The position numbers and the translations under genes were made by a program. From positions 1 to 22,199 of the forward strand of contig CAZBQC010000011.1 of assembly GCA_964494015.1 (NCBI GenBank): a DNA stretch of 22,199 bases, written 5' to 3'. This document shows positions 13,657 through 21,874 of this stretch, piece after piece. The notes under the pieces were generated by a model. It saw nothing but the letters and a program-made list of their open reading frames with translations. It had not been told where the DNA came from and did not search any database. This DNA is from CAZBQC01 sp964494015 (GTDB lineage Bacteria > Bacillota_I > Bacilli_A > RF39 > UBA660). Every line of letters starts with the position of its first letter. The first letter of the stretch is position 1.

Positions 13657-15234
13657 TTAAAATTTATTAAATAATTTAACTCCTTTAGTATCAACTAATC
13701 TCTTAACTATGATATTCAATATTAAAATAATTAACCCTATTAATGATAAATAAAGATTGTGATTAAAGTCTTTGATATCGATAGCAAGAGGTACGATAGC
13801 AAAAAGCATTCCGATCATCACAGCAATGAATGAGGCCATACTCTGTTTAACAACTTGAACCTCATTGGCATAATCAAACTTTGGAAAGTATAAATTGATG
13901 AGTAGACCTAAATAAGCTGATAAATAGGCATAGAGAAGAGGAATAATAAAGGTCAGTAAAACTCCAACTAAGCTGAACTTAAAATAAAGACTGAAGACTC
14001 CTCCAACAATGATGATGGTTGGAACAGATAGTGATAAATTTACTAAGACCTTACTCTTAAAAATATCTTTGACATTAACCGGTAAACTTTTAATGATCCA
14101 TAATTTTTTTCCTTCTAAAGAAATACTGGAACTGGTCGTCGAAGAAATCGAGACAAACATGGCCATCAACAAAGGAATAACATTTTGAAAATTCATATTC
14201 GGTATAGCTAGGAATAAAGCTAATTTATCCTGGCCAAAGGTAACAAGAGCAAAGCAACTAATGATCAAGAGGATATAGCCAACTCCCGTATTTAAGACAT
14301 AGGTACTGCTCGAAAAATATCTTTTAAACTCTTTCTTATAAAGACTAACTAAGACCGAGGAAGTTTTCAATTTTTTTAACTTATAGTTCTTATTAGTACT
14401 ATTGGAAGTAATTAAACCATTAATTCTTTTATAGTTCGAACTTAAAACGATCGTGAAAAGATAAAATAGTAATAAAGGAAGACTTATATAGATTAGTAAA
14501 GCTAATAAGTTACCTTCAGAAATAATAGAGCTGTAAACTTTCGAAAGTGGATAGATCTTATCGAAGATATTGACGATTGAAACACCAATATTAGCAGCAT
14601 CAATAGCCGTTTGATCACTGTTGCTACTGATATACATGATTAGGGCCATAAATACGATCGAGAAAACAACATTGATAATATTTTTTCTTTTAAAGTAAGA
14701 CGAAACATAGGTGACAATACTGCCAATAATCGCTCCTAAAATCATTGGTACCAGTGGTAGAATAACGAGAGTAATGAAATAGAGAAAATAAAAACCGATA
14801 TCAGGATTAGTTCTCGTTACATAGACAAGAAAACTTGGCAGCATAATTAAAAGATTATAAAAAATATTATAAATATAAGTTAAAATAATTCTACTGATGA
14901 CAATTGATTTGGTCGTAATCGGAAGACTCATAACCATATCATAGTCTTTAAAATTAAATAAGAGACCATTAGCCTTGTATATTGTCGTAAAGAGAATAAA
15001 AGTACTGGCTAACACAAACATTTGCACCAGTAGGACATGTGGTATTTCTAACATTAAATAACCATCCATCAATAAAGATGAATATTGGTACACATAAAAG
15101 AATAAAACTCCAAAAGCTAAAACGGTGATGAGAAGAAATTGAAGACTCTTTTTCTTATGTTGAAAATTTTTTAATTCGGCGAGACCAAAAATATTGAGAA
15201 GATTAATTTTTAATAGTAACCAGATCTTACTCAT
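13657..15234 (-). CDS. ABC transporter permease, ABC-2 type
   Basis: This 525-residue polytopic membrane protein has roughly ten to twelve hydrophobic segments spread over its whole length. Large polar loops lie near residue 270-300 (NSTNKNYKLKKLKTSS) and between helices. It resembles the two-half ABC-2 permeases of Firmicutes that pair with a single ATPase, including a conserved-looking SLEGKKLWIIKSLPV stretch in the second half, typical of this family. Its start overlaps the ATPase stop by eight bases (ATGAGTAA), so the subunits are made together. The substrate is unknown; such exporters handle peptides, antibiotics or lipids. It is the last gene of the operon and ends at a shared terminator. 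Confidence 0.85.
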   Translation of the reverse strand: MSKIWLLLKINLLNIFGLAELKNFQHKKKSLQFLLITVLAFGVLFFYVYQYSSLLMDGYLMLEIPHVLLVQMFVLASTFILFTTIYKANGLLFNFKDYDMVMSLPITTKSIVISRIILTYIYNIFYNLLIMLPSFLVYVTRTNPDIGFYFLYFITLVILPLVPMILGAIIGSIVTYVSSYFKRKNIINVVFSIVFMALIMYISSNSDQTAIDAANIGVSIVNIFDKIYPLSKVYSSIISEGNLLALLIYISLPLLLFYLFTIVLSSNYKRINGLITSNSTNKNYKLKKLKTSSVLVSLYKKEFKRYFSSSTYVLNTGVGYILLIISCFALVTFGQDKLALFLAIPNMNFQNVIPLLMAMFVSISSTTSSSISLEGKKLWIIKSLPVNVKDIFKSKVLVNLSLSVPTIIIVGGVFSLYFKFSLVGVLLTFIIPLLYAYLSAYLGLLINLYFPKFDYANEVQVVKQSMASFIAVMIGMLFAIVPLAIDIKDFNHNLYLSLIGLIILILNIIVKRLVDTKGVKLFNKF

Positions 15235-15940
15235 GATCAGTTAGCTCCAAGAAAATATGTTCAAGACTTGAATCTTTGACTACCTTTTTGATATCTCCTG
15301 CTACTACTAATTGACCATTCTTAATAATGGCTATCTTATTACATAACTTTTCAGCGACATCCAAAACATGGGTGGAGAAAAAGATTGCTGAACCATTCTC
15401 ACATAATTCGTGCATAATTTCCTTTAAGGTATGACTAGCCTTTGGATCAAGCCCTACAAATGGTTCATCCAAAATCAATAATTTAGGTTGATGAATTAAG
15501 GCGGAAATAAGAATCAATTTCTGTTTCATGCCATGTGAGTATGTGGAGATTAAATCTCCTAAATTTTTGGTTATCTCAAATAGATCAGCATATTTTTTAA
15601 TTAATTTCTCACGAGACTCTTCTTTAGTTTCAAAAATATCGGCAATAAAATTCAAATACCCTATTCCCGTCAGATATTCATAAAGATCCGGATTATCAGG
15701 AATATAAGCAATCTTGCTTTTACACAAAACTGGATCCTTTTTAATCGAAGTTCCATCGATTAGAATATCGCCATCATTAAAGTCAAGGATTCCGGCGATC
15801 GATTTAATAGTCGTCGTTTTCCCGGCACCATTTGGACCAATAAATCCATAAATATCTCCTTTTTGAACTTTTAATGACAAATTGGCAACCGCCTTTTTAT
15901 TTCCTTTGTAAATCTTACTATAATGTTTAATCTCTAACAT
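15227..15940 (-). CDS. ABC transporter ATP-binding protein
   Basis: This 237-residue nucleotide-binding subunit has Walker A GPNGAGKTTT (35-44), the signature YSHGMKQKL (134-142), Walker B LLILDEPFVGLD (154-165) and H-loop His191. The Q-loop region reads IAYIPDNPDLYEYLTG (78-93), the form common in ABC-2 type exporters with Asp or Glu in place of Gln. It drives the permease encoded immediately downstream. AAGGAGG lies before the start and the gap after yqeH is ten bases, so it belongs to the same transcript. It closely resembles export ATPases of the YtrB/EcsA kind, but the substrate cannot be assigned. Confidence 0.92.
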   Translation of the reverse strand: MLEIKHYSKIYKGNKKAVANLSLKVQKGDIYGFIGPNGAGKTTTIKSIAGILDFNDGDILIDGTSIKKDPVLCKSKIAYIPDNPDLYEYLTGIGYLNFIADIFETKEESREKLIKKYADLFEITKNLGDLISTYSHGMKQKLILISALIHQPKLLILDEPFVGLDPKASHTLKEIMHELCENGSAIFFSTHVLDVAEKLCNKIAIIKNGQLVVAGDIKKVVKDSSLEHIFLELTDHE

Positions 15941-15950
15941 CAGTGCCTCC

Positions 15951-16949
15951 TTAAATAAGACTCTTTCTGATAAAGACCTCGATATTTCGATTCAGATAAA
16001 GATCTAATTTAGTCGGTGCGACAATTTTGATCCAACCTAAGCCATCAATGACGACATCTTCTCCATATTTAGTATTAAGGCTAACTTTATATAAATCCTT
16101 CATATAATTCCTGCCAATTCCAAATCTTTTGATTTTAAGGTCATTGGACAAATAAAAAGTAAAACTGTTTCTATCACCTTCCTGATAATCGACTCTTATC
16201 AAGCGATCGATAACTAAAGAAGTATGAGCTCTAATCTGATAGGTTCGAGGTTTAATTTCTTTTTTAGGATTAATTCTTTTAATAGTCTCAAAACTGACAT
16301 AGTTAATGATACTGTTATTGTCGATTAAACCAGGAGTATCAATAATTGTTAAGTTTTTATTGATAGCAATACTTATTTTATTTAAAGTGGTCGAAGGCAG
16401 TGGTGAAATAGTCAGTTCTTCATCACTCTCTGAATAATTTCGAATGAAACTATTAATTAAGCTGCTCTTTCCGACATTAGTATGCCCAACGACATATACT
16501 TCCTTACTAGTCTTATATTTTTTTATTTTACTTAGCAGTAAATCCAAATTATAATTAGTTTTCGTACTGACGACGACAATATCTAAAAAATCAAGATTAA
16601 GATTTTTTAGATAGTTAATTATTTTCTCATCTTCGACACTTTTAGGAAGGATATCTCTTTTGTTTAAAACCAAGATGATCTGATTACTTAAATAGGTGCG
16701 AATGTTTTTAAGGTCCTGATCAAGATTTAACAAATCGACAATATAAAGTACTAAATCTTTAGTTCTATTGACTGATTTTAAGATACTGACATAATCTTCA
16801 TTTGACCTTGCGATAACTTTGTATTCGCCATAATGTTTAAGACGAAAACAGCGTTCACAAAGTCGATTAGTCAAATTAACTGTGTAACCTTCGACTAAAG
16901 TATTTTCATTTTGAAGTTTAATACCACAACCCTTACATGTTTTATTCAT
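15951..16949 (-). CDS. yqeH: Ribosome biogenesis GTPase YqeH
   Basis: YqeH is a circularly permuted GTPase needed for 30S ribosomal subunit maturation. The 332-residue protein starts with a zinc finger (Cys5, Cys8, Cys31, Cys34). The G motifs then come in permuted order: G4 NKRD (96-99), G5 VSTK (127-130), G1 GHTNVGKSS (155-163), the switch region PLPSTT (183-188), and G3 DTPG (204-207). A C-terminal domain follows, ending in a beta-rich region. It is a little shorter than the Bacillus protein (about 366). The start overlaps the yqeG stop by eight bases (ATGAATAA), the same coupling as in other Firmicutes. In Bacillus aroE and yqeI follow; here an ABC transporter follows instead. Confidence 0.95.
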   Translation of the reverse strand: MNKTCKGCGIKLQNENTLVEGYTVNLTNRLCERCFRLKHYGEYKVIARSNEDYVSILKSVNRTKDLVLYIVDLLNLDQDLKNIRTYLSNQIILVLNKRDILPKSVEDEKIINYLKNLNLDFLDIVVVSTKTNYNLDLLLSKIKKYKTSKEVYVVGHTNVGKSSLINSFIRNYSESDEELTISPLPSTTLNKISIAINKNLTIIDTPGLIDNNSIINYVSFETIKRINPKKEIKPRTYQIRAHTSLVIDRLIRVDYQEGDRNSFTFYLSNDLKIKRFGIGRNYMKDLYKVSLNTKYGEDVVIDGLGWIKIVAPTKLDLYLNRNIEVFIRKSLI

Positions 16950-17451
16950 AATAATTACCTCTTTTTAATTTCTTGGAAACATGAAAAATTTGTTTTTCGA
17001 TCAAACGATTAACACCCGTAATTTTTAGATCTTTTTTACCTAAAGGATCGACCAAAACAGTACATGAGCCAAATAAATTACCAGATAAGATATCTGTTAA
17101 TAATTGATCTCCGATCATACACATTTCAGGCTTTTTCAAATGATATTTATTTTTAATTTTGGTTAATCCGAGTGGTAAGGGTTTTAAAGCTCGAGAGATG
17201 TAATCGACTTCTAATAATTCAGCATATGATCTAACTCTTTTTCTTTGACCATTAGAAATAATAGCTACTCGAAAATCGATCTTTAAACTAGTAAAAAGTT
17301 CCTTAGTTTTATCAAGATCGAAGTTGCCACCTAACAAAGCTATGGTATTATCAAGGTCAAAAATCAAACACTTGATATCTCGCTTTTTTAGCTTTTTGTA
17401 ATCAAGATCATAGATACTTTTTTGATACATAGTGGGAAGAAATTTATTCAT
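16942..17451 (-). CDS. yqeG: HAD-superfamily phosphatase YqeG
   Basis: This 169-residue HAD hydrolase of the IIIA subclass has motif I FDLDNT (31-36, nucleophile Asp32 and acid/base Asp34), motif II ISNG (65-68), and motif III/IV KPEMCMIGDQLLTD (107-120) supplying Lys107 and metal-binding Asp115/Asp120. All catalytic residues are kept, so it should be active. The physiological substrate of YqeG is not firmly established, but its near-invariant pairing with yqeH in Firmicutes points to ribosome or tRNA-related housekeeping. It lies 14 bases after the deacetylase gene and overlaps yqeH, all in one operon. Confidence 0.93.
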   Translation of the reverse strand: MNKFLPTMYQKSIYDLDYKKLKKRDIKCLIFDLDNTIALLGGNFDLDKTKELFTSLKIDFRVAIISNGQRKRVRSYAELLEVDYISRALKPLPLGLTKIKNKYHLKKPEMCMIGDQLLTDILSGNLFGSCTVLVDPLGKKDLKITGVNRLIEKQIFHVSKKLKRGNYYE

Positions 17452-17465
17452 AATATTTAACCTTT

Positions 17466-18926
17466 CTAATTGTTAAGACGATGCCTGATCATCGGAGTTT
17501 CCATATCGATAGGTGCAAAAGTATAACCATTAGCCTTACCAAAGTTGATAATATCTCTTAGCGCATTCAAGGTTTTATAATTATTGCTACAGTCATGCAT
17601 TAAGACGATATTAGTTTGATTATGTCTTAATCCATTTATAACATTGTAATAAACGTGTTCCTTAGTCTCGGCACTTCCAGCATCCTCACTATCGACATTC
17701 CAATCGAAATAATGGTAACCTCTTGATAAAACCTCATTGGTTAAGACGGTCATAATTCCAGGATAATAAGCAATACTAACCGTATTAGAACTTCCTCCAG
17801 GAAAACGGATTATTTTTGATTCGGTCCCCGTGACTCGTTTAACAACATTACTGATGTTGTTTAAGTCGTCAAAATAAGCGGAAATAGAAGAATATATTTT
17901 CTTATAATCGTGAGTACCACTATGAAGAGCAATAGTATGCCCTTCATCATAGGCTCTTCTAATCAGATAATCATACGCCGTTCCTTTGTTAATGACAAAG
18001 AATGTTGCCTTAATACCCTCATCTTTTAAAATGTCCAGTACTTTACTAGTGATATTGCCTGGACCATCATCAAAAGTCAAATAAATATGACCAGGTTTAT
18101 ATACCGTATTAAAATTAGGGTTAGCTGGATTATACACCGTAACCTTCCTTTCGATGGAACTCTGATTATTAAATTCATCCTGAACTGTGTAAGTTAGATT
18201 ATAAGTACCAACTTGGCTCGTGTTAACTGTTCCTGAAACAGTGACTTTATTGCTGACATCGCTACAGTTATCACTAGCAGTATATCCTTCTTCATAATAT
18301 TTATTATTTAATTTTAGATAATAGTGACTATATCCTTTCAACGATATTTTAGGTTTTACTAGATCTTCTCTTTTAATATTTCTTGCAGCCATATTACTGT
18401 TACCACTAGAATCTTGAACATAATAGATAACATCATTGTCTTTTTCTGTAATTTTCACCTCAGCTGTTAAATCCCCATCGTAATTATCGACAGCAAGATA
18501 ACCGGCTTCAACATATTTAGCGTTGGGACATAAAGAAAAAGAAACTTCACCTTCTAAAGTAATCTCCGGTTTGATATCATCGATCACCTTTACTTCTCTT
18601 ACTCTCGTATTCTCTCCAAACAAGCCATTAACTTTGTAGTAAACTTGATAGGTTCCAACCTTTTTGGAATCAACGCTGCCGACAATTTTAATCTTGCTCT
18701 TTGAACTCTTGATAATGGAACTGACTTTTGCTCCATATTCTTGATAATCGGTATTGACTTTGATGATTAGTAACTCTTGGTTATTAATTTCAATTCTCGG
18801 TAAAAAAAGATAGTGAGAAATACCTAGTGCTACTAAAAAGAAACCGACTGAAAAAATTATTGAAATCAAAACTTGATTTTTTAGGTTGTGATTTTTTTTC
18901 AATAATTTTTTAGCTTTTTCTTTCAT
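17466..18926 (-). CDS. Membrane-anchored polysaccharide deacetylase with Ig-like repeats
   Basis: This 486-residue protein has a basic N-terminus, one membrane anchor at about 20-42, three beta-rich repeats of the DUF5011/HYR-like surface type (about 44-115, 118-186, 190-265; each with a 'GTYxVxYxV' or 'DxSGN' pattern), and a NodB deacetylase domain at about 280-480. The catalytic motifs are complete: LTFDDGPG (Asp286, Asp287), HSGTHDY (metal ligands His335 and His339), RFPGG (374-378), FDWNVD (407-412) and IVLMHD (440-445). It should remove N-acetyl groups from peptidoglycan or another extracytoplasmic glycan, for example to give lysozyme resistance. It is the first gene of a five-gene operon with a sigma-A promoter, so it is probably vegetative. 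TAGGTGG precedes the start. Confidence 0.92.
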   Translation of the reverse strand: MKEKAKKLLKKNHNLKNQVLISIIFSVGFFLVALGISHYLFLPRIEINNQELLIIKVNTDYQEYGAKVSSIIKSSKSKIKIVGSVDSKKVGTYQVYYKVNGLFGENTRVREVKVIDDIKPEITLEGEVSFSLCPNAKYVEAGYLAVDNYDGDLTAEVKITEKDNDVIYYVQDSSGNSNMAARNIKREDLVKPKISLKGYSHYYLKLNNKYYEEGYTASDNCSDVSNKVTVSGTVNTSQVGTYNLTYTVQDEFNNQSSIERKVTVYNPANPNFNTVYKPGHIYLTFDDGPGNITSKVLDILKDEGIKATFFVINKGTAYDYLIRRAYDEGHTIALHSGTHDYKKIYSSISAYFDDLNNISNVVKRVTGTESKIIRFPGGSSNTVSIAYYPGIMTVLTNEVLSRGYHYFDWNVDSEDAGSAETKEHVYYNVINGLRHNQTNIVLMHDCSNNYKTLNALRDIINFGKANGYTFAPIDMETPMIRHRLNN

Positions 18927-18949
18927 AAAACCACCTATATTACTAAATT

Positions 18950-18978
18950 ATTATACTATGTTTTAAGATAATTGTCTA
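18950..18978 (-). promoter_or_regulatory. Sigma-A-type promoter of the deacetylase-yqeGH-ABC operon
   Basis: The minus strand reads TAGACA (18973-18978), a 17-base spacer, then TATAAT (18950-18955). It is the only clear promoter for the five genes down to 13657. The same stretch includes CATAGTATA, which matches the sigma-K -10 pattern, but no sigma-K -35 is evident. Confidence 0.75.
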
Positions 18979-18993
18979 TTGTTAATAGCTTTT

Positions 18994-19695
18994 TTAATCG
19001 TCGGTATAATTTTTATTTTTAATAAATTCTTTCAGCATTTTGGTAAGAGCTCTTTTTTCAATTCGAGAGACATAACTTCGGGATATTTTTAAAGTTTTAG
19101 CAATCATTTTTTGAGTTTGTTCTCGATGGTTGTTTAAACCATATCTTCGAACGACAATATCTCGTTCACGATCGCTTAAAACTTTAATATAGTTATTAAG
19201 TAATTTGATATTATCGTTCGTATGAATTTCATTGATAAAATCTGGTTTGGGACTTTTTAAAATATCGATAATGGTAATTTCATTACCTTCTTTGTCAAAA
19301 CCGATACTCTCGTTGATGGAAATATTCTTGTTATTTTTATTGTTACTGCGAAAGTACATCAGTATTTCGTTTTCGATACATCTGGCACAGTAGGTCGTGA
19401 GCCTCGTGCCATGATTATTGGAAAAAGAATCGACTCCTTTGATTAGTCCAATTGTTCCAATACTGATTAAATCATCCTGATCGATATTTTTATAATCGAA
19501 TTTTTTAACAATATGAGCTACCAGTCTCAAATTATGTTCAATTAGTTTATTACGAGCCTCTTTGTCTCCAGCTTTAAATTTTTGAATCTCTAGTTCCTCT
19601 TCTTCTTTACTTAAAGGGTCAGGGAATAAATTATTAGAGTAAGATGTTGTGAAGAAGAAGAGGTTTCTTATTAAGTCAAGGATTTGAAAAAACAT
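18994..19695 (-). CDS. sigK: RNA polymerase sporulation sigma factor K (pro-SigK)
   Basis: SigK directs late gene expression in the mother cell, including coat genes. The 233-residue protein contains region 2 (IEHNLRLVAHIVKKF, DLISIGTIGLIKGVDSF, TYCARCIENEILMYFR), the linker block IGFDKEGNEITIIDIL (131-146), and region 4 (LSDRERDIVVRRYGL, then the helix-turn-helix ISRSYVSRIEKRAL at 204-217). These blocks match SigK more closely than SigE. The N-terminus is hydrophobic (residues 2-16) and followed by SY then NNLFPDPL, as at the pro-peptide cleavage site in Bacillus pro-SigK. The factor is therefore probably made inactive and released by SpoIVFB. The gene is a single intact frame with no skin-type element. 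AGGTGAT precedes the start. Confidence 0.94.
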   Translation of the reverse strand: MFFQILDLIRNLFFFTTSYSNNLFPDPLSKEEEELEIQKFKAGDKEARNKLIEHNLRLVAHIVKKFDYKNIDQDDLISIGTIGLIKGVDSFSNNHGTRLTTYCARCIENEILMYFRSNNKNNKNISINESIGFDKEGNEITIIDILKSPKPDFINEIHTNDNIKLLNNYIKVLSDRERDIVVRRYGLNNHREQTQKMIAKTLKISRSYVSRIEKRALTKMLKEFIKNKNYTDD

Positions 19696-19710
19696 TAAAT
19701 CACCTAATTA

Positions 19711-19741
19711 AATATATGAAAAAAACTGATATAAATATCAG
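19711..19741 (-). promoter_or_regulatory. Possible sigma-E promoter of sigK
   Basis: The minus strand has CTGATATT (19734-19741), a 15-base spacer and CATATATT (19711-19718). This approximates the sigma-E pattern GKMATATT-N14-CATACAAT, and sigK is sigma-E-dependent in Bacillus. The -35 part lies within the preceding terminator hairpin. Confidence 0.35.
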
Positions 19742-19744
19742 TTT
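19718..19744 (-). terminator. Intrinsic terminator after the Lon-like protease gene
   Basis: Arms 19723-19732 and 19735-19744 form a 10-base-pair stem, followed on the minus strand by seven T. It separates the protease gene from sigK. Confidence 0.8.
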
Positions 19745-19802
19745 CATTTGGTTAAATTTTTAATGAGAAGGATTTTTTATAGTTTCTACTTCTGGTTTAT
19801 TA

Positions 19803-20816
19803 TTAATAATTTTCTAAAAACTCGATAGCCTCATCAAAGTTCTTGATAGGAATAACCTTGATCTTATAACCTTTTTGATTTTTATACTTAAGAGCATCAC
19901 TGTAATTTTCTCCTTCTGGAACAAAGAAGATATCAGCTTTACTCTTAACAGCACCCTTTAATTTATAAACTACTCCTCCGATTGGTCCGACATTCCCGTC
20001 TTCATCGATCGTACCAGTTCCGACGATTTTAAGACCATGGGTAAGATCTTTTTTTATTAACTTGTTGTAGATAGCAAGAGCCATCATAAAACCGCCAGAA
20101 GGTCCAGATTCATTATGTTTAAACTTAATATCGATATCAGGTTCTGTTTCATAATCATATATTTTAATAATATAAATACCTGTTAATTTCTCATTATTAG
20201 TTAATTGTACTTTAGCTTTAGCATCGATTTTTTTGCCATCACGTTTAACTTTAAGATTAATAAAATCTCCTACCTCTTTAGTATTAGTTACTTGCTTGTA
20301 ATCATCCAACGAGGTAATCTTTACACCCTCAGCTTCTAAGATAATATCTCCTACTTTAAAGGTCGTTTCAGCAATCTTATCAATATATAAAATTTGAAAC
20401 TTGGTATCGATAACTTCGAACTTTTTATTAGCCTTAGTATACGCTACTTTAATAGCATTCTGATTAGCTTCATCTAAATACAAGCGATTACGATAAGCAA
20501 TGTCTTCAATACTGTCGTTAGTGTCAATCTTGTATTCACTGGCGTCGATTATTTCCCAGTCATTGATGACATAACTCAAAAGATAAGTAGGAATAGTTGC
20601 TGTCAATTCCGAAACATAGGCTAGATTAAAGCTACCAGACTTATGATATTCACCATCGATCGAGATCCTTTTATCGACGTTGATGGTCCCACCAGTCGTA
20701 TTGATATAAAAAGGTAATCTATAGGTACAAACCAAGAAAGCCACTAGTAAAATGGCTAATCGTTTATAATTTTCTTTGATATATTTTTTGGACTTTTCAT
20801 ATATTTTATTAAGCAT
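19803..20816 (-). CDS. ylbL: PDZ-domain Lon-like serine protease, YlbL/SepM family
   Basis: This 337-residue membrane-anchored protease has an N-terminal helix at about 19-34, a family-specific N-terminal region, a PDZ domain at about 135-205 (VGDIILEAEGVKI), and a C-terminal Lon-type catalytic domain. The Ser-Lys dyad is visible: Ser240 in NESGPSGG and Lys285 in GGVVYKLKGA, with the intervening GTIDEDGNVGPIGG loop. In Bacillus subtilis YlbL is a checkpoint-recovery protease acting on the cell division inhibitor YneA; in streptococci SepM trims the competence peptide. It is divergent from ylbJ, and the ylbJ-ylbL neighbourhood is conserved in Bacilli. AAGGAGA precedes the start, and its own terminator lies before sigK. 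Confidence 0.92.
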   Translation of the reverse strand: MLNKIYEKSKKYIKENYKRLAILLVAFLVCTYRLPFYINTTGGTINVDKRISIDGEYHKSGSFNLAYVSELTATIPTYLLSYVINDWEIIDASEYKIDTNDSIEDIAYRNRLYLDEANQNAIKVAYTKANKKFEVIDTKFQILYIDKIAETTFKVGDIILEAEGVKITSLDDYKQVTNTKEVGDFINLKVKRDGKKIDAKAKVQLTNNEKLTGIYIIKIYDYETEPDIDIKFKHNESGPSGGFMMALAIYNKLIKKDLTHGLKIVGTGTIDEDGNVGPIGGVVYKLKGAVKSKADIFFVPEGENYSDALKYKNQKGYKIKVIPIKNFDEAIEFLENY

Positions 20817-20857
20817 ATCGTCTCCTTTATATAATTATAACAGAAAGAGTTTATTTT
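20817..20857. promoter_or_regulatory. Divergent ylbL/ylbJ control region
   Basis: Only 41 bases separate the two starts. The region holds a TATAAT on each strand within the near-palindrome TTATATAATTATAA, so one small segment may serve both directions. No convincing -35 is visible for either; these would fall within the opposite gene. Confidence 0.45.
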
Positions 20858-21874
20858 ATGAGAAGAAAAGTTACCAGTATTATAATTATTCTTTTATTAT
20901 TGTCTTTGACTATCTTAATTTTGATATATTCTCGGGATGTCATTAAAACAGTAAATTTCTCCTTTAATATCTGGACGAGGAATTTAATTCCAGCTATTTT
21001 CCCCTTCTTCATTATTTCAGACTTATTAATCAATTATGGAGCAGTTGAAGTTGTCAGTGAATTATGTAAAAAAAGTATGAACAGGCTGTTTAATCTCTCG
21101 GGCAGTGCCTCTTTTATTCTGTTTATGAGTATGGTATCGGGATTTCCTAGTGCTGCAAAATATACTAAGGAACTTTATGATAAAAAACTGATTACGAAAA
21201 TCGAAGCCGAACAAGTATTAACTTTTACTCATTTTTCTAATCCATTATTTATTATTGGTACGATTGGGATAATTTATTTAAATAATTTGAAAATTGGCGT
21301 CTATATTTTATTGTGTCATTATCTTACTAATTTTATCGTGGCCCTGCTCTTTAGAAATTATAACAAAGTTCCAATTAGAGAAACGAAGCCTAACTTGGGT
21401 AAGGTCATCGATGATATTCATCAAAAAAGAATTAATAGTCAAAAAACCTTTTCTGGAATTTTAGCTAATTCAATTATTAATTCTTTTTATACATTAATTC
21501 TAATCTTTGGAACGATTACCTTTTTTCTAATCATTACAACAATTTTAAATAACATTCTTCAACTTAATTCTTATCATCAAACAATACTCAATGGAATCTT
21601 TGAAATGACTCAGGGACTAAAATACACTAGTGAATTAAGTATTCCACTAGTGTACAAAGCTACTCTTGCCACTTTTTTTATTTCATTTGGTGGTTTAAGT
21701 GTCCACATTCAGACTCTTGGTATTCTATCTAATACAAAGATCAAATATTACCCTTTTTTAATAGCGAGAATTATTCATGGAGGAATAGCCAGTTTATTGA
21801 TTTATTTAATTTTAGGTTATACCAAATCTTTCTACATCGACAGCATAATTTTGCAATCTTTCGGCATCAGTTAA
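20858..21874 (+). CDS. ylbJ: Sporulation integral membrane protein YlbJ
   Basis: This 338-residue polytopic membrane protein of the nucleoside-recognition/gate family has about eight hydrophobic segments. Family sequences include PAIFPFFIISDLLINYG (45-61), SGFPSAAKYTKELYDKK (94-110) and THFSNPLFIIGTIG (124-137). YlbJ is a mother-cell (sigma-E) protein needed for spore cortex formation in Bacillus. It is shorter than the Bacillus protein (about 400 residues). The last 20 codons overlap, antisense, the end of a LamG-domain gene, so the C-terminal tail (GYTKSFYIDSIILQSFGIS) was probably acquired from that gene's complement. The ribosome binding site is weak (GAAAGAG). It is divergent from ylbL. 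Confidence 0.9.
   Translation: MRRKVTSIIIILLLLSLTILILIYSRDVIKTVNFSFNIWTRNLIPAIFPFFIISDLLINYGAVEVVSELCKKSMNRLFNLSGSASFILFMSMVSGFPSAAKYTKELYDKKLITKIEAEQVLTFTHFSNPLFIIGTIGIIYLNNLKIGVYILLCHYLTNFIVALLFRNYNKVPIRETKPNLGKVIDDIHQKRINSQKTFSGILANSIINSFYTLILIFGTITFFLIITTILNNILQLNSYHQTILNGIFEMTQGLKYTSELSIPLVYKATLATFFISFGGLSVHIQTLGILSNTKIKYYPFLIARIIHGGIASLLIYLILGYTKSFYIDSIILQSFGIS
21623..21654 (+). repeat. Perfect 10-base inverted repeat inside ylbJ
   Basis: TACACTAGTG (21623-21632) is the exact complement of CACTAGTGTA (21645-21654), with a 12-base loop. Each arm contains the palindrome CACTAGTG. It lies wholly in coding sequence for residues 256-266. Confidence 0.8.

Noticed and set aside
18953..18961. 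Sigma-K promoter (CATAGTATA) for the deacetylase operon
   Set aside because: The overlapping TAGACA-17-TATAAT explains the site better, and the operon contains housekeeping genes.
18994..19695. A skin-like element interrupting sigK
   Set aside because: The frame runs uninterrupted from the pro-peptide to region 4.
20851..21033. 60-codon open frame on the minus strand
   Set aside because: It is antisense to the start of ylbJ, and its composition reflects AT-rich complement sequence.
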